From NCBI RefSeq assembly GCF_005155025.1, contig NZ_CP039731.1:1984001-2048000 (forward strand): a DNA stretch of 64,000 bases. Direction: 5' to 3'. The notes beneath the pieces were generated by a model that was given only the letters and a program-made list of their open reading frames with translations, was not told where the DNA came from and did no database searches. How positions within the stretch are numbered: position 1 is the first letter of the stretch; the number at the start of each line of letters is the position of its first letter. The translations under genes and the position numbers were made by a program. The stretch comes from Aquitalea aquatilis. Lineage in GTDB: Bacteria > Pseudomonadota > Gammaproteobacteria > Burkholderiales > Chromobacteriaceae. Shown in pieces: positions 1-8,249 of the stretch.

Positions 1-953
1 CGCTTGACCAGAATGCCTTGTTCTTCCAGCGGGCGAATCAGATTGAGTATGGGCCCGACATCATCAATGCTGGCGCTGCGCACCTTCACCAGCGAATCGC
101 GCGCAATCATGGTGCCGGTGCCGCCATTGGTAAACAGCTCAGCCAGTAGCGAGCCATCTTCATGATGGCTGACCAGATGCGCGCGCGGGATGCCGTCGCG
201 GGTGGCTTTCACGGCATAGGGCAGGTAGGCGGTGACATCGCGTTGCAAGTGACCGGCCTGCAGCAGGTCTTCGGCCTGCTGGGCGGTGAGCGAACTGACA
301 TGCTGACCCAGCTCGTTGGTGACGCCACGACCCTCGATCACAAAGATAAGCTTCTCGGCTTTCAGTGCCGAGGCCAGTTGGGCGGCCATTTCTTCCATGG
401 TCAGGTTGAAGGCTTCGCCGGTGACTGAATAACCGACCGGCGACAGCAAGACCAGCTCGCCGGCAGTCAGCCGGGTATTGATGCCGTCCACATCGATGCG
501 CCGTACCTGTCCGGTGTACTGCATGTCCACACCATCGAGCACACCCAGCGGCTGGGCGGTGATGAAATTGCCACCGGCCACGCGCAGATGAGCGCCGAAC
601 ATGGGGGAATTGGGCATACCCATCGACAGTTGTGCCTCGATGCCGTGCCGGGTAACGCCACAGGCTTGCTTGACGATTTCCATGGTACTGGCATCGGTCA
701 CTCGTCGGTCGCGGTGGAACAGCCGGTTCAGTCCGAAGCGCTTGAGCAGGGCTTCGATCTGGGGGCGGATGCCATGCACCAGCACCACGCGCACACCCAG
801 ACTGACCAGCAGATTGATATCCTGCGACAGATTGTAAAAACCGCCCTCCATCACTGCTTCGCCGCTGATGGCGAGCACGAAGGTTTTACCACGAAAGGTA
901 TTGATGTAAGGGGCGGCTTCACGGAATGAGAGGACAAATTCCCGATTCAGCAT
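1..953 (-). CDS. argA: Amino-acid N-acetyltransferase (N-acetylglutamate synthase), 3' end outside window
   Basis: First step of arginine biosynthesis: acetylation of glutamate by acetyl-CoA in the cytoplasm. Reading the reverse strand from an ATG at 953 gives an uninterrupted frame to the window edge, beginning MLNREFVLSFREAAPYINTF. The first ~280 residues match the amino-acid-kinase-like regulatory domain of classical ArgA (LVHGIRPQIEALL, the feedback-binding region). The GNAT acetyltransferase domain starts close to the edge (IDDVGPILNLIRPLEEQG) and continues outside. ATG 953 is chosen because the family starts with this kinase-like domain. The gene runs leftwards and is separated from ctpA by a terminator hairpin. 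The C-terminal catalytic part cannot be judged here. Confidence 0.9.
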   Translation of the reverse strand, partial: MLNREFVLSFREAAPYINTFRGKTFVLAISGEAVMEGGFYNLSQDINLLVSLGVRVVLVHGIRPQIEALLKRFGLNRLFHRDRRVTDASTMEIVKQACGVTRHGIEAQLSMGMPNSPMFGAHLRVAGGNFITAQPLGVLDGVDMQYTGQVRRIDVDGINTRLTAGELVLLSPVGYSVTGEAFNLTMEEMAAQLASALKAEKLIFVIEGRGVTNELGQHVSSLTAQQAEDLLQAGHLQRDVTAYLPYAVKATRDGIPRAHLVSHHEDGSLLAELFTNGGTGTMIARDSLVKVRSASIDDVGPILNLIRPLEEQGILVK

Positions 954-1063
954 TGTTGGATTGGCTCCCGCCATGGAAGGACTTCAGAAGTGACAAGCCT
1001 AGCAGGAATAGGACGGCATGGGCAGGGCTTTTGCCACCTGTCATCTGCGGGGAAGAAACGAAA

Positions 1064-1094
1064 ACAGCCACCCCGCACGTGGCGGGGTGGCTGT
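1064..1094 (-). terminator. Rho-independent terminator downstream of ctpA
   Basis: Perfect 13-bp inverted repeat (ACAGCCACCCCGC and its complement) around a 5-nt loop. On the reverse strand it is followed by TTTTCGTTT. It lies 12 nt past the ctpA stop, so it terminates ctpA before argA. Confidence 0.85.
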
Positions 1095-1105
1095 CTGAGG
1101 CGGTA

Positions 1106-2533
1106 TCAATTACCTTGTTTGATCAGGAGCTGCTGCACCTTGAGGATGTTCAGACCTTGCGATAGCTGGTAATCCTGCTTCGGATTGGGTTCGCGCGGAT
1201 TATCCGGGCTGGCGTTCTTGTCATCCTGCTGCTTGGGCGCTTCCTGCTTGAGCGGAGCGGCCACCGGCGGTTTTGCCGGTTTGCTCGCCTTGGCCGGAGC
1301 GTCGTCGCCATTGGGGTTGGCCAGATGGTTTTCCAGATCCACTTCGCGCACGCGCAGGGCCTGGTCGGCGGCCGTCACGGTAGCGTCTTCCACCACCACA
1401 TCCGGCACAATGCCCTTGGCCTGGATGGAGCGACCGCTTGGCGTGAAGTAGCGGGCGGTAGTCAGCTTGATGCCACCGGCACTGCCCAGCGGCAGGATGG
1501 ATTGCACCGAGCCTTTGCCGAAGGTCTGGGTACCCACCAGCACAGCGCGCTTGTGGTCTTGCAGCGCACCAGCGACGATTTCCGAGGCCGAGGCCGAGCC
1601 GCCGTTGACCAGCACCACCAGCGGTACTTTGTGGGTTTCCTGCGGCAGGACCGACAGCGGATCGGGCATGCCCGGGCGGCCGTAGTTCTGCGGCGTGGCA
1701 GTCAGCTTCATCTTGGCATCGGCGGTGCGGCCTTCGGTGTAGACCACCAGCGCATCCTTGGGCAGGAAGGCGGCGGATACGCCAACGGCGCTGGTCAGCA
1801 GGCCACCGGGGTCATCACGCAGATCAAGCACCAGGCCCTTGAGCGGCTGCTTGTTCTGCTTGGTCATGCTGGCCACGGCTTCGGCCAGGTTCTCGGTGGT
1901 GTGTTCCTGGAACTGGGTGATGCGGACATAGCCGTAGCCCGGTTCCAGCAGCTTGAACTTGACGCTCTTGGTTTTGATGATGGCGCGGTTGAGGGTGAAT
2001 ACCAGCGGTTTGGTTTCACTCTTGCGGGCAATGGTCAGCGTGACCTTGGTGCCGGGTTTGCCACGCATGCGCTTGACCGCATCGTTCAACGACAGGCCAC
2101 GTACCGGGGTGTCATCGATCTTGATGATGAGGTCGCCACTCTTGATGCCAGCCTTTTGCGCCGGCGTGTCTTCAATCGGCGAGACGACTTTTACCAGGCC
2201 GTCTTCGGCACCGATTTCAATGCCCAGACCACCGAATTCGCCCTGGGTACCTTCACGCAATTCCTTGAAAGCGTCGGCATCCATGTAGTCGGAATGCGGG
2301 TCCAGTCCGCTGAGCATGCCCTTGATGGCTTCGGTGATCAGCTTTTTGTCATCGACCGGATCAACATAATCCTGCTTGATGCGGCCAAATACTTCGGCAA
2401 AGGTACGTAATTCGTTCAGCGGCAGCGCAGTGGGTTCCTTGCCGGCAAAAGCCTGCACACTGAGGGTAAGGGCGCCGCCGGCCAGAGCGCCGGCCGCGAG
2501 CCAGGCAATTTTTTTCATGCGATGACTAGTCAT
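1106..2533 (-). CDS. ctpA: C-terminal processing protease, S41 family (CtpA)
   Basis: Periplasmic serine protease that trims or degrades envelope proteins. The 475-residue product has an N-terminal signal/anchor (KKIAWLAAGALAGGALTL). A PDZ domain spans about residues 95-180 (GGLGIEIG, AGIKSGDLI). The S41 core has the nucleophile in GGSASASEI (residues 311-319) and the general-base lysine in FGKGS (Lys340). The C-terminal ~80 residues are a proline/lysine-rich low-complexity tail. Two in-frame ATGs compete: 2533, with GGAGA about 12 nt upstream, and 2518, which would start directly at the signal peptide. It follows the envC-like gene in the same direction, 32 nt away, so co-transcription is likely. 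CtpA next to EnvC and GpmI is a common proteobacterial order. Confidence 0.93.
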   Translation of the reverse strand: MTSHRMKKIAWLAAGALAGGALTLSVQAFAGKEPTALPLNELRTFAEVFGRIKQDYVDPVDDKKLITEAIKGMLSGLDPHSDYMDADAFKELREGTQGEFGGLGIEIGAEDGLVKVVSPIEDTPAQKAGIKSGDLIIKIDDTPVRGLSLNDAVKRMRGKPGTKVTLTIARKSETKPLVFTLNRAIIKTKSVKFKLLEPGYGYVRITQFQEHTTENLAEAVASMTKQNKQPLKGLVLDLRDDPGGLLTSAVGVSAAFLPKDALVVYTEGRTADAKMKLTATPQNYGRPGMPDPLSVLPQETHKVPLVVLVNGGSASASEIVAGALQDHKRAVLVGTQTFGKGSVQSILPLGSAGGIKLTTARYFTPSGRSIQAKGIVPDVVVEDATVTAADQALRVREVDLENHLANPNGDDAPAKASKPAKPPVAAPLKQEAPKQQDDKNASPDNPREPNPKQDYQLSQGLNILKVQQLLIKQGN

Positions 2534-2565
2534 ATTGTGTGTTGGTCTCCGATACCGCGGGTGGC

Positions 2566-3894
2566 TTAGCGTACCCAGGTTTGCGGGTTGAGAGGTCGTC
2601 CCATATGCCGGATTTCAAAGTACAGGCCGGATTCGCCGCTGTCCAGTGCGCCTGTGTTGCCGAGTGTTTCACCTGCTTTGACCGAACTGCCCACGCTCTT
2701 GCCGATGGAGGACAGGCCGGTATACACCGTGAGGTAATTGCCGCCATGGTCAATGATCACGGCGTTGCCGAATCCGCGCAGCGCATCAGCATACACTACG
2801 TTGCCGTCGGCGACCGCATGCACGGCCTGACCCGCTGCCGTTTTGATGAACAGGCCCTTCCACGAAGTCCCTTCACTACGGGCGCTGCCAAAGCGGCCGG
2901 CCAGTACGCCTGATACCGGCATTTTCATGCGGCCCTGCAGGCTGGTGAAAGCCTTGCCGGCAGCGCTGTTGTCTGCCACATCGTCGACGGGTTTTTCCTG
3001 TGGCACCGGCACGGTTTTCTTGGCTACTTCCGGCACCGGCTTGCCTTGCTTGCGGGCGTTTTCGGCCAGCTTGCGACGGCGCTCGTTTTCCTTCTTCGCC
3101 GCCATGGCCGCGGCCTGTCTGGCCTTGCGTTCTTCTGCCGCCTTGCGGGCGGCTTCCTTGCGGCGGCGTTCGATTTCCTGATTGATCTGGGCAATCAGGT
3201 TGGTCAGCCGCTTTTCATCCTCTTGCAGCTTGCCCAAGCGGCTTTGCCCGGCCTGGATTTCTCCGGACAGCTTGTTCAATTGGGCCTGCTTGCTGGTTTT
3301 GTTGTTGAGCAGGGCGCTTTTTTCCCGGCTCTTGTGATTCGACAGGGCGTCCAGCCGGGCCAGCTCCTGTTCCAGTTGGTAGGTGAGCGCTTCCAGTTCG
3401 TGCTGGTGGGTAATCAGCTGCGCCACCATCTGCTGCTGGGCTTTGGCAATGTGCTGGTAGTACACCATGTCGCGCGAGGTCTGGTTGGGGTCGTCGGCGT
3501 TGAGCATCAGCTTCATGGCGTCGTGATCGCCATTCTTGTACTGCCTGGCCAGCATCTGCGCGACATGCTGCCGAGTGGTAGCCAGCTTGTTTGCGGTGTC
3601 TTGTACTTGCTTGCGCAGCTCGGCCAGTTGTTGTGCCGAATTGCTTTGCTTGTTTTCCAGCGTGGCAATCACCTTGCTGGTCTTGGCGATGGCCTGTTCC
3701 GACTCCTGAATGGCCGATTTGGCTTCCTGCTGTACCACCTGCTTCTGGGCGAGGTCCTTTTTCAAGCTGTCGATTTCCTTGCGCACCGATTGCAGATTCT
3801 GCTGCTGTGGTGCGGTAGACAGGGGAGGAGAGGCAGTGGGTGTCGCGGCGTGGGCCGCGCCGGCCAGCAGGGCGAACAGCAGTATCGGTTTCAT
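2566..3894 (-). CDS. envC: EnvC-like murein hydrolase activator (coiled coil plus degenerate LytM/M23 domain)
   Basis: Periplasmic activator of cell-wall amidases at the division septum (family knowledge). From ATG 3894 the 442-residue product starts with a signal peptide (MKPILLFALLAGAAHA). A long coiled coil follows (QQNLQSVRKEIDSLKK to about residue 270), with a basic lysine/arginine/alanine-rich stretch after it, and then a C-terminal M23 domain (GVLAGRFG to the end). The zinc ligands of active LytM enzymes are missing: the first His region reads SWKGLFI, the HxH region reads TVYTGLS, and the end has YFEIRHMGRPLNP. This inactive pattern is expected of EnvC-type activators. Upstream in-frame codons before 3894 lack a signal peptide, so the longer reading was rejected. 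Confidence 0.88.
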   Translation of the reverse strand: MKPILLFALLAGAAHAATPTASPPLSTAPQQQNLQSVRKEIDSLKKDLAQKQVVQQEAKSAIQESEQAIAKTSKVIATLENKQSNSAQQLAELRKQVQDTANKLATTRQHVAQMLARQYKNGDHDAMKLMLNADDPNQTSRDMVYYQHIAKAQQQMVAQLITHQHELEALTYQLEQELARLDALSNHKSREKSALLNNKTSKQAQLNKLSGEIQAGQSRLGKLQEDEKRLTNLIAQINQEIERRRKEAARKAAEERKARQAAAMAAKKENERRRKLAENARKQGKPVPEVAKKTVPVPQEKPVDDVADNSAAGKAFTSLQGRMKMPVSGVLAGRFGSARSEGTSWKGLFIKTAAGQAVHAVADGNVVYADALRGFGNAVIIDHGGNYLTVYTGLSSIGKSVGSSVKAGETLGNTGALDSGESGLYFEIRHMGRPLNPQTWVR

Positions 3895-3969
3895 TCCATT
3901 ATCGCTTCGGATTAAGCCTGTGGCCTGCATGATAACAGGCGGATGCGGAGGGATGTGGCCGGAGAGGCA

Positions 3970-3992
3970 GCCGGTCTGCATGGCAGACCGGC
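3970..3992. other. Perfect 10-bp hairpin between gpmI and envC
   Basis: GCCGGTCTGC and its complement flank ATG. It lies 9 nt past the gpmI stop codon. Neither strand has a T-run after it, so it is not a standard intrinsic terminator. A role in 3'-end protection or partial termination is possible. Confidence 0.5.
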
Positions 3993-4000
3993 GCAGCGAC

Positions 4001-5521
4001 TTACTGGAAGTCGATCAGCGAACGGCCGGTCATTTCTTCCGGCTGGGGCAGGCCCATCATGGCCAGCAGCGACGGCGAGATGTCTCGCAGTGCGCCACCT
4101 TCCTTGATCTTGGCTTTGCGGCCGATGTAAAGGAAGGGCACCTTGTCCAGCGTGTGCTGGGTGTGCGGCTGGTGATGCACAGAGTCGAACATCTGCTCGC
4201 AGTTCCCGTGATCGGCGGTGATCAGCACTTCGCCGCCGGCGGCGCGCATGGCATCCACGCAGCGCTTGATGCAGCCATCCAGTGCCTCTACCGCCTTCAC
4301 TGCCGCATCGAACTTGCCGGTATGGCCCACCATATCGCCATTGGCGTAATTGCAGATGATGGCCTGATATTTGCCCGAGGCAATGGCTTCCACGATGTGG
4401 TCGGTCACCTGGGCCGCGTTCATTTCCGGCTGCAAGTCGTAGGTGGCTACCTTGGGCGAGGGCACGAGGATGCGCTCTTCACCCGGATACACCTGCTCTT
4501 CTCCACCATTGAAGAAGTAGGTGACGTGCGGATATTTTTCTGTTTCGGCAATGCGCAGCTGCTGCAGGCCCTGTGCGGACAGGTATTCGCCCAGACCATT
4601 GCTGATTTTTTGCGGAGCATAGGCCACCGGATTGCGGTAAGCCTCGCCATACGAGGTGAGGGTGGCGAACAGGCCCAACTTGGGCTGGCGGGCGCTAAAG
4701 CCGCTGAAGGCCGGGTCGGTCAGTGCGGTGGTGAGCTGGCGGGCGCGGTCGGCGCGGAAATTCATGAACAGGGCGACATCGCCGTCCTGCATCTTCACTG
4801 GCTGGCCGATGCTGGTGGCTGCGACGAATTCGTCGTTCTCGTCGCGAGCATAGGCTGCGGTCAATGCAGCCAGACCGCTATCGGCATGGTACAGACCTTC
4901 GCCTTCCACCAGCAGGCGATAGGCAGGCTCTACCCGCTCCCAGCGTTTGTCGCGATCCATGGCCCAGTAACGGCCGGTGACCGATACCAGACGCGCTGCC
5001 GGGCAGTCCGCCAGCACCTCATCCAGACGCTTGAGGTAGGTTTCTGCACTGCGCGGCGGGGTGTCGCGGCCATCCAGGAAGGCATGCACGTAAATCTTGC
5101 TGACGCCCGCGGCCTGAGCGGCACGGATCAGGGCAAAAATGTGATTTTCATGGCTGTGGACGCCGCCATCGGACAACAGGCCCATCACGTGCAGCGCAGA
5201 GGTTTTTGCTTGCTGGATGGCTTGTTGCAGGACAGGGTTCTGGTCGAAACGGTTTTCTTCGATATCGCAATCGATGCGGCTGATGTCTTGTTGGACAATC
5301 CGACCAGCGCCGATGTTGAGATGGCCGACTTCCGAGTTGCCAAACTGCCCTTTGGGAAGGCCAACATGGCCTTCGGAGGCATCGATGACACCGTAGGGAA
5401 AAGCCTGTTTCAGTGCGTTCCAGGTGGGGGTATTGGCATGCAGGATGGCGTTGTCGTCGCCCTCCAGTCGGTGTCCGAAGCCGTCGAGGATGAGGAGTAA
5501 TACCGGTGTGATAGCTGTCAT
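4001..5521 (-). CDS. gpmI: 2,3-bisphosphoglycerate-independent phosphoglycerate mutase
   Basis: Glycolytic/gluconeogenic interconversion of 3- and 2-phosphoglycerate using two manganese ions and a phosphoserine intermediate. About 506 residues, the normal length. The N-terminal metal motif LLILDGFGH and the nucleophile motif GQFGNSEVGHLN (Ser about residue 63) are intact, as are the HDGRDTPP-type loop (FLDGRDTPP) and the C-terminal metal ligands (TADHGNCEQM, HHQPHTQHT). ATG 5521 is preferred over a GTG three codons upstream because GTGGA lies just before it; neither start has a strong ribosome-binding site. It is divergent from the ArsR-type gene. Confidence 0.95.
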   Translation of the reverse strand: MTAITPVLLLILDGFGHRLEGDDNAILHANTPTWNALKQAFPYGVIDASEGHVGLPKGQFGNSEVGHLNIGAGRIVQQDISRIDCDIEENRFDQNPVLQQAIQQAKTSALHVMGLLSDGGVHSHENHIFALIRAAQAAGVSKIYVHAFLDGRDTPPRSAETYLKRLDEVLADCPAARLVSVTGRYWAMDRDKRWERVEPAYRLLVEGEGLYHADSGLAALTAAYARDENDEFVAATSIGQPVKMQDGDVALFMNFRADRARQLTTALTDPAFSGFSARQPKLGLFATLTSYGEAYRNPVAYAPQKISNGLGEYLSAQGLQQLRIAETEKYPHVTYFFNGGEEQVYPGEERILVPSPKVATYDLQPEMNAAQVTDHIVEAIASGKYQAIICNYANGDMVGHTGKFDAAVKAVEALDGCIKRCVDAMRAAGGEVLITADHGNCEQMFDSVHHQPHTQHTLDKVPFLYIGRKAKIKEGGALRDISPSLLAMMGLPQPEEMTGRSLIDFQ

Positions 5522-5550
5522 GATGTCCACAATCAGAATATTAGAAATTC

Positions 5551-5579
5551 TTGATGGTATTGATTTTTTTAGTTAGTAT
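5551..5579 (+). promoter_or_regulatory. Candidate sigma-70 promoter for the ArsR-type gene
   Basis: TTGATG, a 17-nt spacer and TAGTAT lie in the AT-rich gap between gpmI and the ArsR-type gene. The predicted transcript would start near 5586, about 50 nt before the TTG start codon. Confidence 0.4.
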
Positions 5580-5634
5580 TGTACCGTAGTCAAACCAATA
5601 TAAATACGCATTGCAATCTACTTAGGAGCAGAGC

Positions 5635-5931
5635 TTGCTGTTCAACGATGACCAGATCGAACAGTCCTCGAGGGCGATGAAGGCAATGTCGCATCCCTTG
5701 CGGTTGAAGATCATTTCGGTACTGGGCGACCAGGAAGTCAGTGTGCAGGATATTGTGGAACAGGTGGGAACCTCGCAGAGCAATATCTCGCAACATCTGG
5801 CCATCATGCGCGACAAAGGTGTGCTGCGAACACGCAAGGATGCGAACCGGGTTTATTACCGCGTTGGCGATATCCGGACACTGGAAGTGCTCAAGATGAT
5901 GCGTGAAGTATTCTGTGGTTTTGTCGACTGA
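5635..5931 (+). CDS. ArsR/SmtB-fold winged-helix transcriptional regulator
   Basis: Small DNA-binding regulator, 98 residues. The recognition region VSVQDIVEQVGTSQSNISQHLAIMRDKGVLRTRKDANRVYYRV (residues ~36-78) is a textbook ArsR winged helix. The start is TTG at 5635, supported by AGGAG six nt upstream (CTTAGGAGCAGAGC); no ATG precedes the domain. The usual metal-sensing motif ELCVCDL in helix 3 is absent and reads EVSVQDI. The only cysteine is near the C-terminus (VFCGFVD), so classical arsenic/zinc sensing by a cysteine pair is unlikely and the effector is unknown. The gene is monocistronic, divergent from gpmI, with a shared terminator downstream. Confidence 0.85.
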   Translation: MLFNDDQIEQSSRAMKAMSHPLRLKIISVLGDQEVSVQDIVEQVGTSQSNISQHLAIMRDKGVLRTRKDANRVYYRVGDIRTLEVLKMMREVFCGFVD

Positions 5932-5956
5932 CCCATCTGCCAGCCGATATCAATGA

Positions 5957-5981
5957 AAAAAGGCCGCTCAGCGGCCTTTCT
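5957..5981. terminator. Bidirectional terminator between ArsR-type gene and DUF4442 gene
   Basis: GGCCGCT and AGCGGCC flanked by A-run and T-run (AAAAAA before, TTTC after). The stop codon of the reverse-strand DUF4442 gene (5968-5970) sits in the loop, so the hairpin overlaps both 3' ends. Confidence 0.8.
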
Positions 5982-6426
5982 TGCGTCTTACATACAGCGT
6001 TTTGTTAACGGTGGCGACAATATCGCCAGCCTGATCCCGGATATCAACCTGCAGCTCCGGCAGATATTTCTCGCCGCCGGCGGTACGTTGGCGGATGTCC
6101 TGCAATTGCATCTCGTCCAGGCGGAAGCGCGCGCTGACCACGCCGGTGCCGGGCTTGTGGTATTCGATGGAGCCGGCCTTGTCCCACACCACATAGTCCG
6201 GGCCGAGCGACTGTATCAGCATCAGCATGAAAAACGGGTCGGTCATTGAATACAGGCTGCCACCGAAGTGCACGCCGACATAATTGCGGTTGGTCAGACC
6301 AAGCCGCAAGCGCACATCAACTTGTTTCCAGTCGGCGGCAATGTGGCAAACCTTGATGCCCGCTCCCAGAAAGGGCGGCCACAGGTTGATGATGGTCTTG
6401 ATCAGGCGCGGCGAAGGTTTCAACAT
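5968..6426 (-). CDS. DUF4442 hotdog-fold protein (putative thioesterase-like)
   Basis: 152 residues from ATG 6426 (a TTG four codons upstream is the alternative). The sequence fits DUF4442/PaaI-like hotdog proteins: LRLGLTNRNYVGVHFGGSLYSMTDPFFMLMLI is the central helix region and YHKPGTGVVSARFRL the following strand. Such proteins often act on acyl-CoA or acyl-carrier thioesters, but the catalytic residue is not obvious and no substrate is known. The gene faces the ArsR-type gene, with a shared terminator, and lies 85 nt downstream of xseA on the same strand; it could be read through from xseA. Confidence 0.75.
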   Translation of the reverse strand: MLKPSPRLIKTIINLWPPFLGAGIKVCHIAADWKQVDVRLRLGLTNRNYVGVHFGGSLYSMTDPFFMLMLIQSLGPDYVVWDKAGSIEYHKPGTGVVSARFRLDEMQLQDIRQRTAGGEKYLPELQVDIRDQAGDIVATVNKTLYVRRKKGR

Positions 6427-6511
6427 GGCTGCATTCAAACGGTTGTTTGATTTACATGCTCGGCAAAAAGCTGATCCATGTCAAGTAAACCTGTTTTCGG
6501 TTCGTCTGCTT

Positions 6512-7867
6512 TCAGAATGGCAATTCTGGCTGCGCGCCTTGCGGATGATCGATGATGGCTTCGGTGATGCCTTCGGCCAGACGGAGCAGCACTCTCTCCT
6601 GATTCAACAACTCTTGTGGCGATTTAACTGCCTGCCCGTCGCGCTTTTGAACAATGGCATAGCCACGGCTGAGCACCGCTTCCGGGTTCATTGCCTCCAG
6701 TGTGGCGTGATGTCGCTGTAGCAATTGCTGTTGTCGGTCCAGCGTCTGGCTGATGCCACGTTGCATGCGCTCGGCCAGGCGGGCAAGGTGTTGCTGCTGC
6801 TGGGCAAGCTGTGGCTGGTGCCGCTGCATGCGGCTGCTGGCCAGTTGCAGTGCCCAGCGCCGGCGTGAGAACAGGGTGTCCAGCCCGCGCTGCATACGGT
6901 CGCAGGCCTGGGTCAGGGCTAGGGCCTGACGGCGCAGCTTGTCGCCGGGATGTGCCAGACGACGGGCCAGATAGTCCAGTCGTTGGGACTTGTCGGTCAG
7001 CAGACGGGACAAGGCCCGCTCCAGCCCGCGCTTGCCTTGCTCCAGTTGCAGCCGCAGTTGTTCCTGACTGGGAGAAACCAGCTCGGCAGCGGCCGTCGGG
7101 GTGGGGGCCCGGCGGTCGGCAACAAAGTCGCAGATGGTGAAATCGGTTTCGTGGCCAACGCCGCTGACGGTGGGAATGCTGCAGGCGGCAAGGGCGCGGG
7201 CAACGATCTCCTCGTTGAATGACCACAAGTCTTCGATGCTGCCGCCACCCCGGCAGACAATCAGTACTTCCACTTCCTGCCGGGTCGAGGCTTGCTGGAT
7301 GGCGGTGGCAATTTGCCGGGCGGCCGCTTCTCCCTGCACCTGTGCCGGGTAGAGGATGACGGGAATGCCAGGCATGCGTCGAGCCAGGGTGGTGACGACA
7401 TCGCGCAGTGCTGCCGCTGCTGGAGAGGTGACGATGCCGATGGCGCGTGGGTGCGGCGGCAAGGCACGCTTGCGGGCCTGATCGAACAAACCCTCGGCAT
7501 TCAGCTTGGCTTTGAGCTTTTCAAATGCTTCGTACAGTCGGCCCAGTCCGGCCGAGCGCATGGTATCGACATTGATCTGGAAGTCACCGCGGGCTTCGTA
7601 CAGGGTGACCAGTCCTTTGAGTTCCACCTGCATGCCTTCGGCCAGGCGGAAGGGGAGCAGGCTCAGCTTGTGACGGAACATGACGCAGCGTATTTGTGCG
7701 CCGCCATCCTTGAGCGAGAAATAGGCGTGACCGGAGGCTGCCAGCGTCAGATTGGATATTTCTCCGCCGATCCACATGGGGGGCAGGCCCGATTCGAGCA
7801 GGTCGCGCGCCATGCGGTTAAGCGAGGAGACACTGATAACGTCGTTGGCCGAGGTATTGAAATTCAT
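6512..7867 (-). CDS. xseA: Exodeoxyribonuclease VII large subunit
   Basis: Large subunit of the single-strand-specific exonuclease ExoVII, which degrades single-stranded DNA into oligonucleotides. From ATG 7867 (MNFNTSANDVISVSSLNRMARDLLE) the protein has 451 residues, the usual length. An OB-fold domain covers residues ~10-115 (PMWIGGEISNLTLAASGHAYFSLKD). The catalytic domain follows (RAIGIVTSPAAAALRDV, CRGGGSIEDLWSFNEE, GVGHETDFTICDFVADRRAPTPTAAAE), then a long coiled coil. A TTG at 7927 would add 20 residues with no ribosome-binding support. The small subunit gene xseB is not in the window. Confidence 0.95.
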   Translation of the reverse strand: MNFNTSANDVISVSSLNRMARDLLESGLPPMWIGGEISNLTLAASGHAYFSLKDGGAQIRCVMFRHKLSLLPFRLAEGMQVELKGLVTLYEARGDFQINVDTMRSAGLGRLYEAFEKLKAKLNAEGLFDQARKRALPPHPRAIGIVTSPAAAALRDVVTTLARRMPGIPVILYPAQVQGEAAARQIATAIQQASTRQEVEVLIVCRGGGSIEDLWSFNEEIVARALAACSIPTVSGVGHETDFTICDFVADRRAPTPTAAAELVSPSQEQLRLQLEQGKRGLERALSRLLTDKSQRLDYLARRLAHPGDKLRRQALALTQACDRMQRGLDTLFSRRRWALQLASSRMQRHQPQLAQQQQHLARLAERMQRGISQTLDRQQQLLQRHHATLEAMNPEAVLSRGYAIVQKRDGQAVKSPQELLNQERVLLRLAEGITEAIIDHPQGAQPELPF

Positions 7868-8045
7868 GGTTGTCAAGTCATCCACAGCAGGAATACCGTT
7901 TTTTGTCGTCTGTAAATTGTCGGACAATGCTTTTGGCTGGGGGTATGTTGCTTTGATTAAATTCTTTTAAAAACAATAGCTTGTGTATTTTGTTCAAATT
8001 GCGTGCAGCCGGATGAAAGCGCCGTGCCAGCAGGATATGAGCGGT

Positions 8046-8092
8046 CTGTTCACAAGCTTATCAACAAAGTTATCCACAGCATCTGTGGATGC
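8046..8092. promoter_or_regulatory. Cluster of DnaA-box-like 9-mers in an AT-rich intergenic region
   Basis: Three 9-mers begin exactly 12 bp apart: CTGTTCACA (8046), TTATCAACA (8058) and TTATCCACA (8070, a perfect DnaA box). An inverted partial match follows (TGTGGATGC, 8084-8092). They lie in the 382-bp gap between xseA and exbB, which is clearly richer in A+T than the flanking genes. Confidence 0.5.
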
Positions 8093-8208
8093 GGCCAAAT
8101 TTCCCTTAGAAAATCGACTCTTAGCGAATTTCCTTACATTGGTTTGGGAAATGTCTTTTTTTATTACCGGCAAGTCTCTGACTACGGTTGCCGAGAACCC
8201 TGGCAACC

Positions 8209-8232
8209 GCTAAAGTTTAGCGTTTAGCTAAA
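8209..8232. promoter_or_regulatory. Adjacent palindromes just upstream of exbB
   Basis: GCTAAAGTTTAGC (8209-8221) is a perfect inverted repeat around a single G. TTTAGCTAAA (8223-8232) is a perfect 10-bp palindrome. They sit immediately before the GGAG ribosome-binding site of exbB, so they could be an operator or an mRNA hairpin controlling translation. They do not resemble a Fur box. Confidence 0.45.
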
Positions 8233-8249
8233 GCTTTGGAGAATGTTTC

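Noticed and set aside
2566-3894. Active M23 endopeptidase
   Set aside because: Zinc-binding histidines are replaced; it fits an EnvC-type activator instead.
3970-3992. Intrinsic terminator after gpmI
   Set aside because: The hairpin is perfect but lacks a T-run on either strand, so it is listed only as a hairpin.
3710-5500. 596-residue forward reading frame across envC and gpmI
   Set aside because: It is antisense to two well-supported genes, shows no domain and has no ribosome-binding site; GC-rich codon bias keeps antisense frames open.
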